Below, piece by piece: positions 34,532 to 34,579 of a stretch of DNA of 34,579 bases. How positions within the stretch are numbered: the first letter of the stretch is position 1; the number at the start of each line of letters is the position of its first letter. The stretch covers positions 15,016 through 49,594 of the forward strand of contig PLUW01000064.1 of NCBI GenBank assembly GCA_003162935.1. Reading direction: 5' to 3'. This stretch comes from Acidobacteriaceae bacterium. Its GTDB lineage: Bacteria > Acidobacteriota > Terriglobia > Terriglobales > Acidobacteriaceae. The translations under genes and the position numbers were made by a program. The notes beneath the pieces were generated by a model. It did no database searches. It was given only the letters and a program-made list of their open reading frames with translations, and was not told the DNA's origin.

Positions 34532-34579
34532 GGTGTCGGGCTCCTATCGAAACTTGTCGGTGGAGCGCCGGGCGTCCCC

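Overview
The window looks like chromosomal DNA from a GC-rich acidobacterium-like genome. That placement is inferred from gene content and style and was not verified. About 25 protein genes are supported. They include proC, an lhgO-like oxidase, a 1542-aa secreted BNR/sortilin-like protein with Ig-like repeats, an orphan nuoI, cobalamin-dependent metH, a HigBA-type toxin-antitoxin pair, and an mbfA-like ferritin/VIT fusion. Also present are a DUF433 antitoxin with a frameshifted DUF5615 partner, an EamA transporter, a homocysteine S-methyltransferase, DinB, and a TetR-centred divergent oxidative cluster (sarcosine-oxidase-like, phytoene-desaturase/PYROXD2-like, Rieske oxygenase). Further genes are an amidohydrolase, a CocE-like hydrolase, DUF2252, two Cys-rich small proteins, a cupin and DUF4337. 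The most interesting signals are mainly non-coding. (1) A roughly 80-100 bp dispersed repeat with inverted ends occurs three times; two same-orientation copies bracket the TetR/Rieske cluster, and their ends coincide with the terminal stop codons. (2) Two identical 16-mer TetR-type operators sit exactly 100 bp apart. (3) Heptamer-periodic intergenic repeats occur at three sites, two of them as inverted-repeat hairpins. (4) Perfect palindromes are read in frame inside metH and inside the 1542-aa protein. (5) A tandem pair of ATGT-N8-ACAT sites precedes higBA. (6) There is an unannotated hicB fossil. (7) Near-consensus sigma-54 and CRP sites are present. No CRISPR array, rRNA or intact tRNA was found.
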